A stretch of DNA of 64,000 nucleotides from Crotalaria pallida (GCA_037953625.1 CM075655.1:12976001-13040000); one strand, 5' to 3'; counted from the stretch's first letter, positions 1 to 11,701 are shown. The notes: generated by a model not told the origin, from the letters alone. Numbers and translations are program-made.

Positions 1-1017
1 AGGCCGACCTCAATTTACTACACACCCCTCGTTAGTGATCAGTCTACTCAAGTTTAGAGGATTTTGAACCGACCAGTTAGAACCTAGCTCACGAGAACCG
101 ACCAGTTAGAACCTAACTCATGAGAACCGACCAACTAACACTGAGTTCATGAGAGCCGAACAGTTCGCACTGAACTCATGAGACCGACCTCGTTTCGTGT
201 TACACCCATTGGCAGCGGTCAGCCGATCACATCGAGTCGCTTCGTGGTAGCCGATCATGAGCAGTAACCACCCGTCCTCATTCTGTCTCACACCCCTTGT
301 CAGTAACCTGTCTTCTCGGATTTAAAGGAACTCTAGACTGACCAGTTAGCAGTGAGCTCATCAGTAGCACCGAGCTGACCAGTTAGCACCGAGCTCATAA
401 GTAGCACCGAGCTCATAAGTAGCACCGAGCTCACCAGTTAGCACCGAGCTCATGAGAACCGAACATGTAGCCATGAGTTCATGAGAACTGAACAGCTAGT
501 ACCGAGATCATGAGAACCAAACATGTAGCCATGAGTTCATGCGAATCGAACAGCTAGTACCGAGCTCATGAGAACCGACCTCACATCGACGCCAAGATAT
601 CTCGGCCTTCACGCGTCGAGCATTTCGCTTTACCTGTCTCATTCCAAGCAGGTGCTTCCAGGGATCCGAGCACCGAGGTCCCAACACAGTCCCTGTGACT
701 CCAGTCCAATCTATTCGATCGTACGCTGACTAGTTAGCAGTCAGTTACGAGCACCAACCACGATCTGGTCGGATTCATAACACACCGAGCTAGGGCCGAG
801 CACCAGAGCCAAGACAGATGGCTCTCACAGTGTTTTCCGCGCCCAGGCACACCTTTGAATCATCAAGAAAGGGAAGTTCTCAACTCTTATTACAATGATC
901 ATTGAATTTGAGATAAATGCATTTTATTACTAACAGAATTTTATGCAACATCAAAATAAAGATTATGTCCTTTAGAGATATTGTGCACTTGAGAAAGAAT
1001 AGATTCTCCCTCAAGTG
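1..1017 (+). repeat. Degenerate ~28-30 bp tandem repeats, likely 3' internal region of a Ty3-gypsy element
   Basis: Between about 60 and 590 the words ACCGAGCTCATGAG, GAACCGACCAGTTAG and GAACATGTAGCCATGAG recur every 25-30 bp with many substitutions. No long open frame crosses the block. It is followed by unique sequence to about 1017 and then by a polypurine tract and an LTR-like start, so I read it as the noncoding stretch between pol and the 3' LTR, which in several Ty3-gypsy lineages carries tandem repeats. The body of that element would lie to the left of the window. The assignment rests on position, not on any protein. Confidence 0.45.
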
Positions 1018-1975
1018 CAAGGGGGCTATTGTTCTGGACCTTTTTTTACCATAGGCCATAATCTGTATTTAGCAATCTAATCTTGCAGGAAAGACAAGAT
1101 AAGTATGATCACAACAAAGACTACAAGAGATATGGTAAAATACTTAGTGGACCCATGCTGCTTTGGTGTAGGACGACACATCGGCGGTACCACTGAGTTG
1201 GGAACTTCATGGACTACGTGGTTTGGAAGATTTTGGATGGAGGAAAGTGCACAAGGCGTTCATGCCTTGACAAAGTGCCTTCATGATAGATAAGGGATGG
1301 GGACGCTCTGACACCCATGACGCCTTAAGACCTAGGACGCCCTAGAACATAGATGCTCAACCATTGACCCACATGTTGTGACAACGTAGGTTGACACCCT
1401 TTTTTCCAAGACTTGGTCACCAAGTTTTGCCCTATTACCATTATGCCCTTCCCCAAAACTCTATAAAAAGAGACACTTGGCCTCCTTCCACGGGAACAAA
1501 ATTCAGCTCTCCATCAACACTCATTCTCAACACCCCAGTGCTCTTCACATTCTCACCACCCTCAGCACGCCTTAACACTCTCAGCACCCAAAAATGCCTA
1601 CATAATCTTATCATATCTCATCTCCAACGCTCTAGAGCCAAAAGTACCATGTCACCCATATAGCCAAAAACACCAGAAACAACATCAAAAGGGAGAAATA
1701 CTTTATCAACTCCCTCACTCTATTTCTTAATAAGAACCACCATATTTATACATTTGAGATTAATTTCCCATGATTCTCCGGTGACACGGGTAAAGAGCAC
1801 TCTGATCGATCCTCCCGATGATTCTTCATGAAGCTCCATCCGTTCTCTCCAAGCCACAGAGGCATGGATTTTGTACTTCTACGTACATCTCTCAAGCTTA
1901 CGAACTTAGAATCTCATTTTATTGTTAAACCCTTTTTCCTAAAAAAAAGACTAAAACAGTGGGTTTATGCGTCAA
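1018..1975 (+). mobile_element. Polypurine tract and probable 3' LTR of a Ty3-gypsy-like retrotransposon
   Basis: A purine tract (AAGGGGGC, about 1018-1026) is followed by TGTTCTGGACC at 1030, the usual arrangement of PPT and LTR start. A good TATA box (TATAAAA, 1462-1468) follows about 430 bp later with CA-rich leader sequence after it, as in a plant LTR promoter. I place the right end near 1975 (GTGGGTTTATGCGTCA) only because it ends in CA. No second LTR is in the window, so the boundary is not proven and this could be a solo or 3' LTR. Confidence 0.4.
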
Positions 1976-2008
1976 ATGCTCATCATTAGTTCATATTCTT
2001 GTACAGTA

Positions 2009-2296
2009 CTCCTTCCGACTTGAAATATAAGCAACAAAAAACACATTTCATTTGGTTTAAATTTTAAAATATAAGCAAAAATAACTTGCCTTCTTAAGTT
2101 TTATTTCATTCCCAATGCCACTTTCTTAAAATATACCTAGAAAATTGTTTTCTCATTTAGTTTTTCTTTCATTCTCAATACTACTTTCCTAAAATACCTC
2201 TATTCTTTATAAATTTGAGAAAATTAAATATAATCAACTAACCTTCTTAATAAGTGTGAAGTAGTTAGATTTGCTTATATTGTAAACCGGAGGGTG
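2009..2296. mobile_element. Stowaway-type MITE
   Basis: The left end CTCCTTCCGACTTGAAATAT and the right end, read on the other strand (CACCCTCCGGTTTACAATAT), are imperfect terminal inverted repeats, and both sides carry TA (2007-2008 and 2297-2298). CTCCCTCCG-like ends with a TA target duplication are typical of Stowaway (Tc1/mariner-derived) MITEs. The 288 bp body is noncoding and AT-rich. A close relative lies at 4502-4781, including the internal words AAATATACCTAGAAAATTG and TTCTTAATAAGTGTGAA. It lies just downstream of the lipid-transfer protein gene. Confidence 0.75.
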
Positions 2297-2534
2297 TAAA
2301 ATGTAACGGAAGATATGGTGAAAAACATAATTTATTGGAAGAACAGTAATCATTATATTATCATAATCGTAAGTCACAACAAGCAAGAGATCCAACTGTG
2401 TAACAGAACACTCATTAGGTCAGCAATACAGAATGCTACTGAACTGATCACTCTCTAATAGAAAAGGCGATTCAAAATCACTTATTGAGCTTTCTAAACT
2501 GGTAAATACTACATATCACTCTCTTGTTTCGATT

Positions 2535-3869
2535 TCAAGGAAGGGTGTATCCTGCAAAATATAAATTGCCAAGAGAAAGAGACAAGGTTAAGTACATTAA
2601 AAATTTGTTCAAAAGAACAATCCAAGTGCAGTAAATTTATCCAAACATCCGCCACATACAGTATTAATAATTGTAACAATTATCTAAATATTTGTTCATA
2701 CCTTGATCAAATTTCAAAAAATATGCCAAAGTTGATTAGTGAAACTTATTTTTAGTTTATTCAGTATTTCCCTATTTTTGGCCAGTTTGTAAAATTAGCA
2801 CACATGTTCTCTGTGTCAAATAATGGAAGTTCATATATACGGGTTCCCCCACTGATTGAATAAATAAGAATTCTTGAGTTACATGTTACAAGTGAAGAAA
2901 TACCATCCGCGGTTCTTAATCATATATTTAATGTATACATTGACTATGATCATTTGTTGGACTTCCATTGTTTGGCCTAATTTTAGTTCTTAGAGTGATT
3001 ATTTATTTATTTATTTTATAATGAAGTTTGTTTTTTTCTCTTTTCTTTTAGAGAATGTGGTGAGCATAGGTGCCAGGTTTAAACCTAGGAGCTTATATTT
3101 AATGTCATGTAGTTCAACCAATTGACTAATTTCAGGAAAATAGGTTTTTCATTTAGGCTTCTTAATCAAAAAAGATATGATCTTTTACTATCATCTCTAA
3201 GCAGCAATTTCGTCTGGACAGAATTTCTGTCTTTACAATGTACTAAAATTTGAATTAGAGCCAATTTAACCATAATGCATTCGCCTTAAGAAAGGCCATT
3301 GCACTTCTAATAGTTTCACTACTCTATATTTGCTTGACTTGCCCAATTATTGAATGCATGTGAAGTGAAGGATAATATTAAATTGAAGCAGATTATTAGA
3401 AAGATCAATTTCAAATAGTAAAACTTACTAATGGTCCATTCTTGCACTAAAAATTGAATGCATGCAAGGTCAATATGAAATGAAACTTATTAAGATTGGA
3501 TGATCATGTTTCGAAAGGTTACTTACTTCCGCATTTCTTCCCTGCAGGCCTGTTCTTGATGTTGCAACGCTTCGGAACAGTGATAGCAGTAGCAGGATTA
3601 ATCTTTGCCTGCTTAGCCAGAGGAGACAACAGAACAGCACAAAGGCATTTTGGAGAAGTCCTGAGCAAAGCACCAACTCTGGCACAACAAGCTGGCGGAA
3701 CTTTCGCCCTGACATTGCGGGTGGCACCCAAACATGGGCTCAGGCTAGCCGCCGCAGACCCAATTGGGGTTCCACATGGTCCACCACCAGCTGCTTCACC
3801 TTCCAAAATCAGAACATTTGATGCCAACAGAAACATTAGCACTGTGACTAGGAAAGCCCTCATCATCAT
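2535..3869 (-). CDS. Non-specific lipid-transfer protein precursor (two exons)
   Basis: Predicted secreted lipid-transfer protein of the 8-cysteine LTP / 2S-albumin fold, expected to carry lipids in the apoplast. Exon 1 is 3869-3527 and exon 2 is 2551-2535 on the minus strand. Exon 1 would run to a stop at 3519, but a strong donor (GGAA|GTAAGTAA) sits six bases earlier, and a matching acceptor (TATTTTGCAG) at 2552 leads into codons for R-Y-T-L-P and a stop; a CG-x-Y-x-LP tail is common in this family. The spliced precursor is 119 residues. Residues 1 to about 27 are a signal peptide (MMMRAFLVTVLMFLLAS and on, cleavage probably after EAA). Cysteines are at 32, 46, 61, 62, 75, 77, 102 and 113, giving C-X13-C-X14-CC-X12-CXC-X24-C-X10-C, closest to what I recall as type V-like. 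I chose the triple-Met start; an in-frame Met 11 codons upstream (3902) would put a Cys-containing stretch before the signal peptide. The intron is 975 bp. Confidence 0.85.
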
Positions 3870-3956
3870 TGTATTCTTTGAAAATATACAGACACAGATC
3901 ACTGACTAATTCAATTTGCTATAACATGCTGAGTTCCATAGACCAGTAGCACCATG

Positions 3957-3965
3957 TTTATATAG
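3957..3965 (-). promoter_or_regulatory. TATA box of the lipid-transfer protein gene
   Basis: CTATATAAA on the minus strand, about 90 bp upstream of the chosen ATG at 3869. With a start site some 30 bp downstream, the 5' leader would be about 60 nt, normal for a small plant gene. It supports the 3869 start and the minus-strand assignment. Confidence 0.6.
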
Positions 3966-4481
3966 TATACATAAAGGGAAAAGGGGTATGACATTAGCAT
4001 TAGTGCGGTGGTTGTGGCATTAGGATATTCAGCATGTAATGATGATAATGTTCCTGTGAGATTGTTCACAATTAGGCCATCTGGCATAGTATCAAAAGGG
4101 AATGTTTAGAACCTGTGGTAATAATGTTAGCGAGACCCATAAGAATAACCATGTTGTAGGTGAGCTGAAAATCCACTGTGAACATGGGAAAAGTTGGCCA
4201 GACAAAACTTTGATGCAGTTGTGGCTGCCTCATAATTTGTTCCACTATGCATGCTTGACATATACAACAAGTACACGTGGTTTTGTTTTGCTGGTACATA
4301 AATTAATTATTTGTGGTAGATAATGTTACAAAGAAACTGAACAAATTTATTGGTAAAGGTTCGTATTTTTCATCTCAATGGAATGTTCTTGACATGAATT
4401 GCATATGAAGCATTTATCGAATCTAATTTTGGATATCTAATTGGTATTAGGAACATAAGACAACTTCTTTATTTAGAAGTA

Positions 4482-5037
4482 CTCCCTCCGTTTCATGTGT
4501 ACACCTTCCGGATTCAAATATAAGCAACAAAAAAATATTTTTCATTTGGTTTAAAATATAAGCAAAAGTAATTAATCTTAAATTTTATTTCATTCTCAAT
4601 GCTACTTCTTAAAATATACCTAGAAAATTGTTTTCTCATTTAATTTTTGTTTCATTCTCAGTACTACTTTCCTAAAATACCTCTTTTTTTTTATAATTTT
4701 GATAAAATTAAATACAATAAACTAAACTTCTTAATAAGTGTGAAAGTTGTTAGTTTTGCTTATATTGTAAGCCGGAGGGTGTAGTGTTTACATGATTTTT
4801 GTCTCATGTTTCATATGTATTATTCTTTACAAAACCTAATAATACATAATTAATGTTATTTTTCTCAACACAACCCTATTTATTACACTCTCTTTTTCAC
4901 TTCGATTATCTTTCTCTCTTTTCAACAATGATTATATAGGAGCATTATACTCGAAATACCCAAATTCTTATATCATTTAACTATTTCTTAAAACTCGTGC
5001 ATAACCTTAAAATACATTACTTATTAAATGGAGGGAG
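4482..5037. mobile_element. Stowaway-type MITE interrupted by a second MITE
   Basis: The left end is CTCCCTCCGTTTCA and the right end, read on the other strand, is CTCCCTCCATTTAA, with TA on both sides (4480-4481, 5038-5039). Its left arm is broken after about 18 bp by the element at 4502-4781, so this is the older of the two. The remainder after 4784 is AT-rich and noncoding. Confidence 0.65.
4502..4781. mobile_element. Stowaway-type MITE nested in an older MITE
   Basis: Ends CACCTTCCGGATTCAAATAT and (reverse) CACCCTCCGGCTTACAATAT are inverted repeats flanked by TA (4500-4501, 4782-4783). Length and internal sequence match the copy at 2009-2296, so the two belong to one family. Confidence 0.75.
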
Positions 5038-5089
5038 TAAATGGTTTAATTAGAAGATACTCTCTAAGGTCTTGTTTATTAGTAAAAAT

Positions 5090-5790
5090 AACTACCGGCA
5101 CATGTATTAAGAAAAATAGTTAGATGCATTTAATTTTCTCAAATTTATAAAAAATAGACTAGTTTAGTAAACTTGTATCGGGAATGAAACAAAAATTAAA
5201 GACTAAACTGTCACTTTAGTCCCTCACTTTGAAAAAAACTACTCACGTTAGTCCCTGACAACTTTCTCCGTACGTAGACGTTAACGTTTTTCACACGTAG
5301 CCGTTAAATATCATATACACACGTGGTCATTGACGTCTTACACATGATGTTGAATTCAAAAGACAGAAATTGGAGGAAGAAGAGGCTAGGGCTGCTGAAG
5401 AAGCAACTAAGACGCTAAGGTAGCTACAGAAGTTAAGGCAATTATAGATAAGACAGTTGTAGATGAGGCAGTTGTTGAAACTGCGACAGTTACAGAAAAT
5501 ACAACGGCTGATGAATTTATGGCAGTAGCACAACAACCAGACATCGTATAGGTTATATAACGGCCACATGTGTAAGATGTTAATGAACGGAGAAAGTTGT
5601 CAGGAACTTACATGAGTAGTTTTTTTCAAAGTGAGAGACTAAAGATGAATTATTGAAAGTCAGGGGCTAAAGTGAATAGAAAGTTATTTTAGGATATTTT
5701 ATAAGGATATTTTAGGAATGATTGTATTGGAATTAGAAAGTTAGTTAGTTTTTGTTTATATTCAAGACTATTAATTAAGTGTCATTTTTT
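5090..5790. mobile_element. Diverged MITE in reverse orientation, carrying an inserted inverted-repeat element
   Basis: The segment 5100-5190 (TATTAAGAAAAATAGTTAG, ATTTAATTTTCTCAAATT) and the segment 5695-5790 match the reverse complement of the right and left arms of the Stowaway copy at 2009-2296. Between them lies an element at about 5212-5675 with arms of about 60 bp: CACTTTAGTCCCTCACTTTG on the left and its near-complement on the right, extending through GACAACTTTCTCCG. Both are noncoding. Confidence 0.5.
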
Positions 5791-8300
5791 GCTTATAATT
5801 GAGATCGAAGTGAGTATTAATTACTTCTTTAAGTACTGTATAACTCATATTTTAGAAAAACATGTTGCTTCTAATTATAAATTATTTTTCCTTAAAAAAA
5901 ATTATAAATTATTTTATACTGTTTCACATGCATCATTTATTTTTTTTCTTTTTTATTCTTTATTAAATGTTTTGATTATCTATGTTTTTTTGTTATTCAT
6001 TAATAAATGTGAATTTTACAAGAAAAATTAAAGAGATAATTAAAATTGTAATATTACAATATATTACTCATAAAATTTACAAAATTAATTACTTACCTTT
6101 ACATATATAATTCAATTAAATATGCTTCATAACTTCGATGTACGAGAATATGACATATTTCCATGCTAAGTTATGACAAGTAAACAAGGAATTGATATAT
6201 ATAATAGTATAATAAATTCTGCTGGATTCCTCCAAGTATTTTAATCAAAGGTCGTAAGATGTAGGTACTAATTAATGTTCGGCTTCTAGGAGCTGAGAGG
6301 AGCAAGTATATATACACCCGAAAATGGATTAATTCAATGATAAGGTGATCCAACACATTTACATCATTGATTTTTAGATGAACTTATATAATTTTAATCG
6401 AATGTGTTCGAAATTATTGATTTTGAATTATGTAATAATTTTGTCTTCCCAAATTGTTTAAGCAACTTCACTTAATAATAGTGATAATAACAATAATAAT
6501 ACTACTTCGGTTGCTACCATACGAAAAAGAAATTAACTTTATATTTATTAAAAAAGTTAGTTGATTTCATTTAATTTTCTCACATTCATAAAAAAAATAG
6601 AACTATTTTAATAAAGTTGCATTAAGAATAAAAAAAAAAAAATAATCAATTCATAAAAATATATTAGAAATGATTATATTATGATTCTTCGATGGTCCAT
6701 GTGAATTTTTTAGTGATGCTCTTTTTACCTTGTTTCCTTTCTTGACCCTATCTTTAACCTTCTTCAATCCCACTTATCTTCACCCTTCACACACCACTAT
6801 CTTACCTCCATTAATGGCAGTCACCACCGTGCAGCGTCGCATGCCATCAAGCAGCCCAGCGACCCAACCGAAGCATAGTCTCGCCTCCTCACCACCATCA
6901 CCTTTCTTTCCTTCTTTTCCCTCTTATTATTTTTCCTCAACCATCGTTTTCGTCATCCCCCAGCCACTACCATCCTTATCAGTGAGGCAACTCGTGTGGC
7001 CGTCCTTTTTGCTGTAGTGAAATTTAGTGCCGAGTAATGGTGGAGGAAAGGGGTGAGGTTGGTGCGGCAGCCTGTGACCACAATGGTGTGGAGGAGGGTT
7101 TTGGTGAGGATCGGATGGGAGTGATGGAGATGATTGGGCTTTATGGATGGTGGTCATCAAATTGATGAAGGAAGCTAAGGGTGGCTGGTGGTTGATGAAG
7201 GTGGGATTGAAACATGGGTAAAATTGACATTCAAATATTTAAATCTTTACTGTTGATTTTTTTATTAATAAATTTAAGGTTGTTATACATTTTTACCACT
7301 TTGACCATCATTTATAAACCTCAAACCACAATCACTTTTATCACTCCAACACCAATAACTAATCCTATATTTTTTTTTTTAAAAATTTAAAGATTAAAAA
7401 TAATCTTTTTTTACATTATTCAAATAAAACAGATCAGTTTAAATTCATTATTCAAATAAAAGATCTAAATTTTAACAAATTATAATAACAGATAAAAATA
7501 ATTATAATCTAATTTTTTCAGCTATACCAAACAAAGCACTTAATCGTGGCTTCTTTATCCGTGCTTCTTTGTTAATGTTTATTAAGTACAGAGCTTTCGA
7601 TAATGAAATCCAATTGATGTAGAAAACCATATTTCATGACTTATGAAGAAGCTTGAACCAGTAGACTAAAAATGATTGGTGCTACATATTCACTTCCACC
7701 ATTGTTAAAGACTAAGGGCAACAAGTTTAGAGGAATATATACTCCGTATGGGATGGTACTCGTCCCACAGAACAAGAACATGCTGTGATTTTCACATACT
7801 TTGGCATCAAGGTTGTAGGAGATTCCATGAGTAATCGTTTTATTTCAACAGCAAGATGATTTTACATCATCCAAACCTTCGCAAAGCAAAGAAAGACATT
7901 TCAGCAAAGAAACATTACTTTTAAAGCAACAATATTAATATGTAATTCTAAATCTATGAACCAGACATTATTGTATGGTTAAGACTATTAGGTTTCATAG
8001 TTGTGACTTGTGATCAATAACAACATGACATATAGTTGATGAGAAAAGGATAAAACAGTCATATAGTTTTTGATCGAGATCACATGGTCTAATTTTTCTT
8101 AATGAACCCCACCGATGAAGCCTTGTAGGGACTCTTGCCTGCCCCCAATCCCCCATGCATGACCATTTAAAAAACTTTGATGAACTTACATGTAGATTGT
8201 AATTAGGTCTTGATTTTGAATACTTATTATCTCCTTTTAAAAAAAACACTTCATTTTCTTGCTATTTTTTTTATTTTTAAAAAGCTATTGCGTATGGATA
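5791..8300. other. AT-rich intergenic DNA without a supported gene
   Basis: I see only simple AT-rich sequence, a MITE-like fragment near 6505-6670 (GAAATTAACTTTATATTT, TTAGTTGATTTCATTTAATT) and a more GC-rich patch at 6730-7200 with short open frames on both strands but no recognisable domain. The last few bases (8301-8305, ATAAT) are the target duplication of the next solo LTR. Confidence 0.6.
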
Positions 8301-8305
8301 ATAAT

Positions 8306-10639
8306 TGTAACATCCTGAATTTTAATTACAAGAATAATTAGAATAATAATAAGATTAGAAAAATGATAATTATGCTAAAGAGGATTTAAGATGATGGATT
8401 AGGATCCCTTTGAGTGCCATGAAAAAGTTAGGAAGCATTGGCATCGGAAAAGAGGTTGAAAGACTGGAAAACGAGTGTTAGAAACAACATTTTCGGTGTT
8501 ATAAATACATTATATTAGGAAATTAAAAATAAAATATTGACAACTTTAAACATGAAATCCACGGTTCGATGAGAAGATTAGTATGTAGGGAAGCTTGTTT
8601 TCAAATTTGAGCAAGATCCGACGAATAACGAAGGAGATATGACACTTCGAAGTGCTGAGGAATAAAAGAAAATAAAAAGAAGTCAGACACTAACCGGTTA
8701 GTCATTCCATTAACCAGTTAGTATGAGTCAGAACAGGAAAAAAAAAAAGGAACTTGAAGGGCACGATATTGCCTTTAAGTGTCAAACTTCCTTGGCAAGT
8801 TTTGGAGTCAATACACGCACATACTCAACCCCATTTCCTCCATAGCCAAACCCTCTCTTCTTCTTTGATTTCATCTTCCTCCCCAAAGCACAAACACAAC
8901 CACCATCACCACCACCATCACCATCTCCACTAAGCGCTCTCTCTCTCTCTCTCTCTAACTCAACACCACCATGGATTCTCTTTCTCTCTCATGCCTCAAC
9001 CTACACAAGTGAAAGAGAAACCCCTCCCTCCATCAAGCTCTCCATTGGACAACATTCCAACTCACTTATTGGTTGCTCTCTTTAGGTTGCAAGGAAAGCT
9101 TAAGAGGTTTAAGCTCTAAGGGTTCAAAAGCAAAGGAGTAAGCTAAGGGTTTTACCTTCTCTCTCTACTTGAGGTAAGGAGATGGTATTACCTTGATTTA
9201 GGAAATGAGTTCTAGGATGTATATAGTGATAGCTAAAGGTATAGGAATAGAAATATATATATACATATGTGTGTGTGTTGATGAACCTTAGGGTAGTTGA
9301 TATTGGCAATAATAGAATGTATATAATAAAGAAAGAAAACCCATTTAATACTTATAAATTTATGTGATATATGATAATGTTTGTGATGTTGTATGACTGT
9401 TATGGAAATGATGATTGTTTGTATGTTGTAGTGTTGATATAAGTAATGACTTAGGGTTGGGATAGGAACATGACATACTTGTAAGTTTAGTTAATTTTAT
9501 GAAGTGAATAGAGCAACGGATGAATTAATTGAGGTTAGCAAAAGGGACTTAAGCTTATTGGAATTAATTGAGAATAGATATAGAGTGACTTAAGTCTGAG
9601 GGAAGTTAGTAGAGATGAGGTCAACTAAGGATTAGCTAAAAGGTCTTAGGCACAAATGAACCAATTAAGGTAGAATTAATGGAATTAGGATTGATGAAGT
9701 TAGTATAAGACAATAAGCATGAATTTGGGGTCTAGTCCATAAATGGAAGATGAAAGAGAATTTAAGGATCAGAAATATGGAGATGATTGTGTGTAGATGA
9801 TTATTATGGATGTTTGATTTGTTTGCCAACCTTTGAATGATAATATGAAAATAATAATGGACCCGCCATAATGGTGTGTGAATATATATTAATGGACCCT
9901 CCATAAAGGAGCGTGTATATATATCAATGGACTCTCCATAAAGAAGCGTGTATATATATTAATGGATCCGCCGAAAGGTGTGTGAATTTATACTAATGGA
10001 CCCTCAGTAAGGCGTTGAAAAGATAATAATGGACCAAACCTTAATGGTGCAAGTTAATGGATGAAAGGAAAAATATTAAAAGGAAAAGAATAAAGAAAAA
10101 GGGAAAAAAGAAAAAGGGAATGGATATAAGAATTGATTGTGAATGGAATTGCATGACCATGATGTGTTGATAATATTTGTGATAATTGTGTTTGACTTAG
10201 TTGTTGCTATGTCTTTTTAGAAGTTATTTCCTAAGTTATGTGTAATGTTACCCTTCTTGCTGTTTTTTATACAGGTACAGAGGCGGAGCTTGCACTAGTA
10301 TTGGCCGAGCAGGAGTGGGTGGAGTGTAAGTAGTTAGTGTAGTGAACATGTCTTGGTCCGGGGTTTTAATATTAAAACTTTATGTATATATATTCTCTTT
10401 TGGGAAATCAAACAATTCCAAGGATCTTGTAAATATTTTAAATCGTGTTATCTGGTTGTTTTGTCGTCATGAAAATATTTTAATTACAGGTTAATCAGCA
10501 GAACTAATTTTTTGAAAATCCATAAAACAAAGTAAACTCCGTCCAATTTTACGAAGAATTTTTATAAGCAATTAAGTTTTAAAAAGAAATTTTCTAGTAA
10601 CTAAATCTACATTAAGGATATAAATGTTAGGGTGTTACA
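8306..10639 (+). mobile_element. Solo LTR of a Ty3-gypsy-type retrotransposon (TSD ATAAT)
   Basis: Begins TGTAACATCCTGAATTTT, ends GGGTGTTACA, and is flanked by a perfect 5 bp duplication ATAAT (8301-8305 and 10640-10644), so a complete element inserted here and recombined to one LTR. It is homologous to the LTRs starting at 47335 and 63522 (shared blocks such as TTTGAGCAAGATCCGACG). Inside are a palindrome pair (TAACCGGTTA 8691-8700, degenerate partner 8711-8720), a (CT)n tract near 8937-8957, a candidate leader splice donor (GAG|GTAAGG at 9174), a tandem 35 bp repeat (9856-10040) and a candidate acceptor (TATACAG at 10274). No protein is encoded. Confidence 0.9.
9856..10045 (+). repeat. ~35 bp tandem repeat with hairpin-forming units inside the solo LTR
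   Basis: Units starting AATGGA at 9856, 9891, 9926, 9961, 9995 and 10028. Most contain a small inverted repeat around ATAAA or ATAAT: CCGCC with GGTG, CTCC with GGAG. The units lie between the candidate leader donor (9174) and acceptor (10274). Confidence 0.8.
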
Positions 10640-10644
10640 ATAAT

Positions 10645-11015
10645 ATTTTATTATTTTGTTTTATAACCATGATCAAGGACAAGAATATCAGGATATGAAC
10701 TAGCAAAATGCTTATTTTCCTTTAATTTGCTCCATTCAAGATTAACCACTTTGAAGTGTATCTTAAATTCGAAATAAGTGGAAATACTCTTTGGTTGTAT
10801 CTTTACAAGTAGCTTAAGGATTGGTATGAAGACGTTAGTCCCCATCTAGGAACAATAAATAAAGTCAGGAATATATAGGTGGACAAATACATGAACCTAA
10901 TATTCTGAAGTTTTGAGTTGAAATTGTTGTCTATCTCATCCACTTGTTATGGTTCTGAGTTTTGGCTCATTAGTTTCAAATGTCCTCGGTTATTATGGTT
11001 CTGATGATAGTATGC
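10645..11015. other. Intergenic stretch with no supported feature
   Basis: AT-rich single-copy-looking DNA. Short open frames on both strands have no recognisable motif. Confidence 0.5.
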
Positions 11016-11150
11016 GGGTTAATGATGAGAATAGTAATTCTTTATTCTTAACAATAGGGCATGGAGACTTCTTGGTTCATCATGCTATTGCTTTAGGTTT
11101 ACATACAACTACATTGATCTTGGTAAAAGGTGCTTTGGATGCACGTGAGA
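11016..11150 (+). pseudogene. psaB: Plastid-derived fragment of psaB (photosystem I P700 apoprotein A2)
   Basis: The frame encodes NENSNSLFLTIG followed closely by GDFLVHHAIALGLHTTTLIL and VKGALDAR, the highly conserved segment of the photosystem I core protein PsaB that precedes its iron-sulphur loop. The match breaks off after GALDAR, where the plastid gene would continue, and upstream sequence is unrelated. A Pro of the usual LTIGPGDF motif is His here. This is a small insertion of organelle DNA in the nuclear genome (NUPT), not a working gene; passage through mitochondrial DNA cannot be excluded. Confidence 0.8.
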
Positions 11151-11179
11151 GAAATTATTTTGCCACCCCATGATCTACT

Positions 11180-11701
11180 AATGTCATCTCAATACTATAA
11201 TTTATTCCTTTTGTGCCTTTAAAAAAAACTACTTTTACACGGGTCGTAGGGGTTGCTCACGACCTACGGTCGTAACAGCCCCTTACGACCCAATCAAAAA
11301 CTGAATTTTTGAACAGGTCGTAAGGAAGTGTTACGACCTCAGGTCGTAGGGGTTGCTTACGACCTATAGGTCGTAGCATCCCCTTACAACCCAATCAAAA
11401 CTGAGTTTTTGAACGGGTTGTAAGGAGGTGTTACGACCTCAGGTCGTAGGGATTGCTCACGACCTACGGTCGTAACACCCCCTTACGACCCGTTCAAAAA
11501 CTGAATTTTTGAATCGGGTCGTAAGCAACCCCTACGACCTTAGGTCGTAACACCTCCTTACGACCCATTCAAAAATTCAGTTTTTGATTCGGTCGTAAGG
11601 GGTGTTACGACCACAGGTCGTGAGCAACCCCTACGACCCGTGTAAAAGTAGGTTTTTTTAAAAGGGCACAAAAGGAATAAATTGTAATATTGGGGTGACA
11701 T
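11180..11701. mobile_element. Fold-back / MITE-like element with long inverted repeats and GGTCGTA arrays
   Basis: The left end (AATGTCATCTCAATACTATA, then TTTATTCCTTTTGTGCC) is mirrored at the right end by GGCACAAAAGGAATAAATT and TTGGGGTGACAT, giving terminal arms of roughly 95 bp. The interior is built from alternating GGTCGTAAGG/GGTCGTAGG and their complements CCTTACGACC/CCTACGACC, plus TCAAAAACTGAATTTTTGA, so most of the element can fold on itself. No coding capacity. Its right edge coincides to the base with the start of the copia LTR at 11702. Confidence 0.7.

Noticed and set aside
3470..3909. Plus-strand and second minus-strand frames overlapping the LTP gene
   Set aside because: Shadows of the LTP coding strand; no motif, while the chosen frame has eight correctly spaced cysteines.
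6730..7160. Open frames on both strands of a GC-richer patch as genes
   Set aside because: Pro/Ser/His-rich low-complexity translations without motif; overlapping on opposite strands.
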